Source of the DNA: Chondrilla cf. caribensis
Lineage: Eukaryota > Porifera > Demospongiae > Chondrillida > Chondrillidae
Direction: 5' to 3'
Length of the DNA stretch: 64,000 nt
NCBI GenBank assembly: GCA_964020155.1
Contig: OZ026565.1
Location: 1,237,501-1,301,500 of the forward strand
In this document: piece after piece, positions 41,484-64,000 of the stretch
Position numbering within the stretch: position 1 is the stretch's first letter
Layout: each line of letters starts with the position of its first letter
Notes under the pieces: model-generated
What the model saw: only the letters and a program-made list of their open reading frames with translations
Database searches by the model: none
What the model was told of the DNA's origin: nothing
Position numbers and translations under genes: made by a program

Positions 41484-41530
41484 CATATCACGCACGCGTG
41501 CACGGTTAGCTTTGCGGAAATTATGTGATA
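41484..41530 (+). promoter_or_regulatory. Gene 4 upstream block shared with gene 1
   Basis: CATATCACGCACGCGTGCACG followed by TTAGC, GCGGAAATT and TGTGAT. It parallels 3641-3685. The spacing to the start codon is longer here (about 210 bp against 80), owing to extra sequence near 41600-41690. Confidence 0.4.
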
Positions 41531-41737
41531 TCGAGGATCTATATTTAGTGATAATTCGAAGGAGCTCGACTAAATAATTATTTTGCGAAACTGTAATGTA
41601 TGCGAGGTATAGGACCGCCATTTTGTTTTCGCGTCATCCCTATTATAGAGTGCTATCGCACTCTATGATATATGCTATAACAGTATAATAGTCATAATAC
41701 CGTGTTATTAGGTTGCGGTGGACACAGATTAACAAGG

Positions 41738-50952
<9,215 letters not shown>

Positions 50953-51340
50953 TAACGGGTCTCAACAGTGATATGATATAGACTCCCTTCTAGTTAGCTG
51001 TGATAAATGTGTGTGCTGCTATTATACCTTTAGTTTTCAATCTACATTTTTTTGTAGTGTAACTGTTGAACGTAGTCATCAATTTCATCCTCATAGCATA
51101 TTATGCATAATAGTGTGATAATGCTTTCAGTTTTCCATGCATTTTGTAACTTTTTGGTTATCACTTTGCACATTATTTTGGCAGTTTTGTAGTTAATATA
51201 ATATTATTGTTGAATGTATACTTGGATCCCGGAGTTACGTAAATAGAGCTATAAGGCGTATAATAAAATATACATAGGGTATTATTGACACGGTGGTATT
51301 TTTCATATATTATTATGGGGCGGGGTAGCGCTATATAGCC
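50953..51340. other. Intergenic spacer between gene 4 and gene 5
   Basis: Nearly identical to 62988-63372 along its length, with small indels. It includes a GGGGCGGGG run at 51317 just upstream of the gene 5 promoter motif. It contains the gene 4 3' UTR and no other gene. Confidence 0.6.
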
Positions 51341-51347
51341 TGACGTA
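51341..51347 (+). promoter_or_regulatory. CRE-like TGACGTA, gene 5
   Basis: TGACGTATATCCTTCCCG lies 58 bp before the ATG, followed by CGACAACAGACACAGTTTATTTCA and the ATG context CTCGAAATGG. The arrangement matches pseudogene 3 and gene 6. Confidence 0.4.
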
Positions 51348-51398
51348 TATCCTTCCCGCTCCGACAACAGACACAGTTTATTTCATACAAGACTCGAA

Positions 51399-62987
<11,589 letters not shown>

Positions 62988-63372
62988 TAACGGGTCTCAA
63001 CAGTGATATGATATAGACTCCCTTCTAGTTAGCTGTGATAAATGTGTGTGCTACAATTATACCTTTAGTTTTCAATCTGCAATTTTTTGTAGTGTAACTG
63101 TTGAACGAAGTCATCAATTTCATCCTCATAGCATAATATGCATAATAGTGTGATAATGCTTTCAGTTTTCCTTGCATTTTGTAACTTTTTGGTTATCACT
63201 TTGCACATTTGGCAGTTTTGTAGTTAATATAATAATATTATTGTTGAATGTATACTTGGATCCCGGAGTTACGTAAATAGAGGTATAAGGCGTATAATAA
63301 AAATAAACATAGGGTATACTGATACTGTGGTATATTTCATATATTATTATGGGGCGGGGTAGCGCTCATGCA
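62988..63372. other. Intergenic spacer between gene 5 and gene 6
   Basis: A close copy of the gene 4 to gene 5 spacer (50953-51340), starting with the same TGATAACGGGTCTCAACAGTG after the stop codon. No other gene. Confidence 0.6.
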
Positions 63373-63379
63373 TGACGTA
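63373..63379 (+). promoter_or_regulatory. CRE-like TGACGTA, gene 6
   Basis: TGACGTATATCGTTCCCG lies 58 bp before the ATG, as in gene 5. A GGGGCGGGG run lies about 20 bp further upstream. Confidence 0.4.
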
Positions 63380-63430
63380 TATCGTTCCCGTTCCGACAAC
63401 AGACACAGTTTATTTCATACGAAACTCGAA

Positions 63431-64000
63431 ATGGCTTGCTTGGTGGACAAGGTCGGGATTTATGTAGTTTTAGTTCTAGTCGTGATATTTGGTAGCACTG
63501 GCGGATCTGAGATTTATTCCCTGAATGAGGACGTAGAAACCATCAGGACTCTCAAGGTAGCTTCTTCGGGACAGCTTCTGGTCAGATCCTCTAAAGCCGT
63601 TTACTTGTTGAACGAGACCGGTCATAGAGAAGGAAGCAGACAAGTGAGAGCGATTTCTTTCCTCCAGTCTGACGACCTGTCGTCAGATACCGCCCTGCTC
63701 TGTACGAATACATCTTGTGAGCTAGTTCGTCTGAGCGACCTCAACACGGAGATATGGTCGAAGAATGTAGCCATCGGGAACCCGTTGAGCGAGAGGGACA
63801 TCCTGAGCATCATAACGAAGAAGTCGTACACAGAAATGTCGTTGAACACAGCTCGTGTCAGTCCAGGATCAGATTCGTTCATCTTGGATATCATACGATA
63901 CGATTTTGAGTTCACCTCAGATAATTACAGTGTCCAACCGTCAAGATATGTCGACTATCACTTCGATAACGATCAGCTGTGTTCAGGTGTGTGTGTGTGT
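63431..64000 (+). CDS. Type II plexin-ectodomain receptor, gene 6, exon 1 only (cut by window end)
   Basis: Exon 1 spans 63431-63986 (556 bp, the same length as gene 5 exon 1) and ends TGTTCAG before a GTGTGTGT donor. It encodes a signal peptide (MACLVDKVGIYVVLVLVV) and the first part of the Sema domain (AVYLLNETGHREGS, LLCTNTSCELVRLSDLN). It differs from gene 5 by about a dozen residues (for example Asp for Asn at 6 and Ser-Arg-Tyr for Tyr-Tyr-Tyr near the exon end). No stop or frameshift is present, unlike copy 3. The rest lies beyond the window, so intactness cannot be judged. Confidence 0.85.
   Translation, partial: MACLVDKVGIYVVLVLVVIFGSTGGSEIYSLNEDVETIRTLKVASSGQLLVRSSKAVYLLNETGHREGSRQVRAISFLQSDDLSSDTALLCTNTSCELVRLSDLNTEIWSKNVAIGNPLSERDILSIITKKSYTEMSLNTARVSPGSDSFILDIIRYDFEFTSDNYSVQPSRYVDYHFDNDQLCSGVCVC

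Overview
The window looks like animal nuclear DNA, most likely from a sponge (demosponge); that assignment is an inference. The grounds are GT-AG introns, many only about 75-300 bp long, AT-rich non-coding DNA, very long (CA)n tracts, and animal-type repeats (CR1-like and other LINEs, a DIRS-like element, pogo/Tigger-like and hAT elements). Every host gene I can support belongs to one tandem, same-strand family.

The family encodes large single-pass receptors. Spliced by hand, the four complete copies give in-frame proteins of 1434 (gene 1, 3763-16096), 1442 (gene 2, 17723-33346), 1644 (gene 4, 41738-50952) and 1436 residues (gene 5, 51399-62987). Copy 3 (33816-39119) is a broken chimera and copy 6 (from 63431) runs off the end. 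A tiny collapsed relic lies at 17145-17282. The ectodomain order is that of plexins: signal peptide, Sema, PSI, IPT, PSI, IPT, PSI, then four IPT domains. A transmembrane helix and a charged coiled coil follow. The plexin RasGAP region is absent. In its place is a short last exon full of likely phosphotyrosine docking sites (YMDM, YEVM, YEEV, YVNE, NPAYGLP).

Two ectodomain subfamilies exist. Type I (genes 1, 2, 4) has 17 exons with one long Sema exon. Type II (gene 5, the start of 6, the 5' part of 3) has 22 exons and a very different ectodomain, yet its last coding exon is almost identical to that of type I. The block 'last exon + intergenic DNA + type II promoter and exon 1' recurs at 32871-34368, 49865-51954 and 62437-63986. 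This implies exchange or conversion that homogenises the signalling end while the outside diverges. In gene 4 the tail carries six 165-bp repeats, giving six NPAY motifs.

Layout: 1-2110 LINE remnants; 3641-16096 gene 1, whose intron 5 holds a 2.9-kb Tigger-like transposon (7583-10491) with a broken transposase and an opposite-strand HIRAN-like gene; 17723-33346 gene 2, whose intron 3 holds a CA cluster, a hAT relic and a 763-bp element with 77-bp inverted repeats, and whose intron 5 holds a decayed DIRS-like retroelement; 33816-39119 chimeric pseudogene 3 with a 360-bp pure (GT)n; 39366-41303 LINE; 41738-50952 gene 4; 51399-62987 gene 5 with three small DNA transposons; 63431-64000 start of gene 6. 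No tRNA, rRNA or CRISPR was seen. All splice sites are predictions read by eye; phase agreement across 17-22 exons in four genes is the main support.
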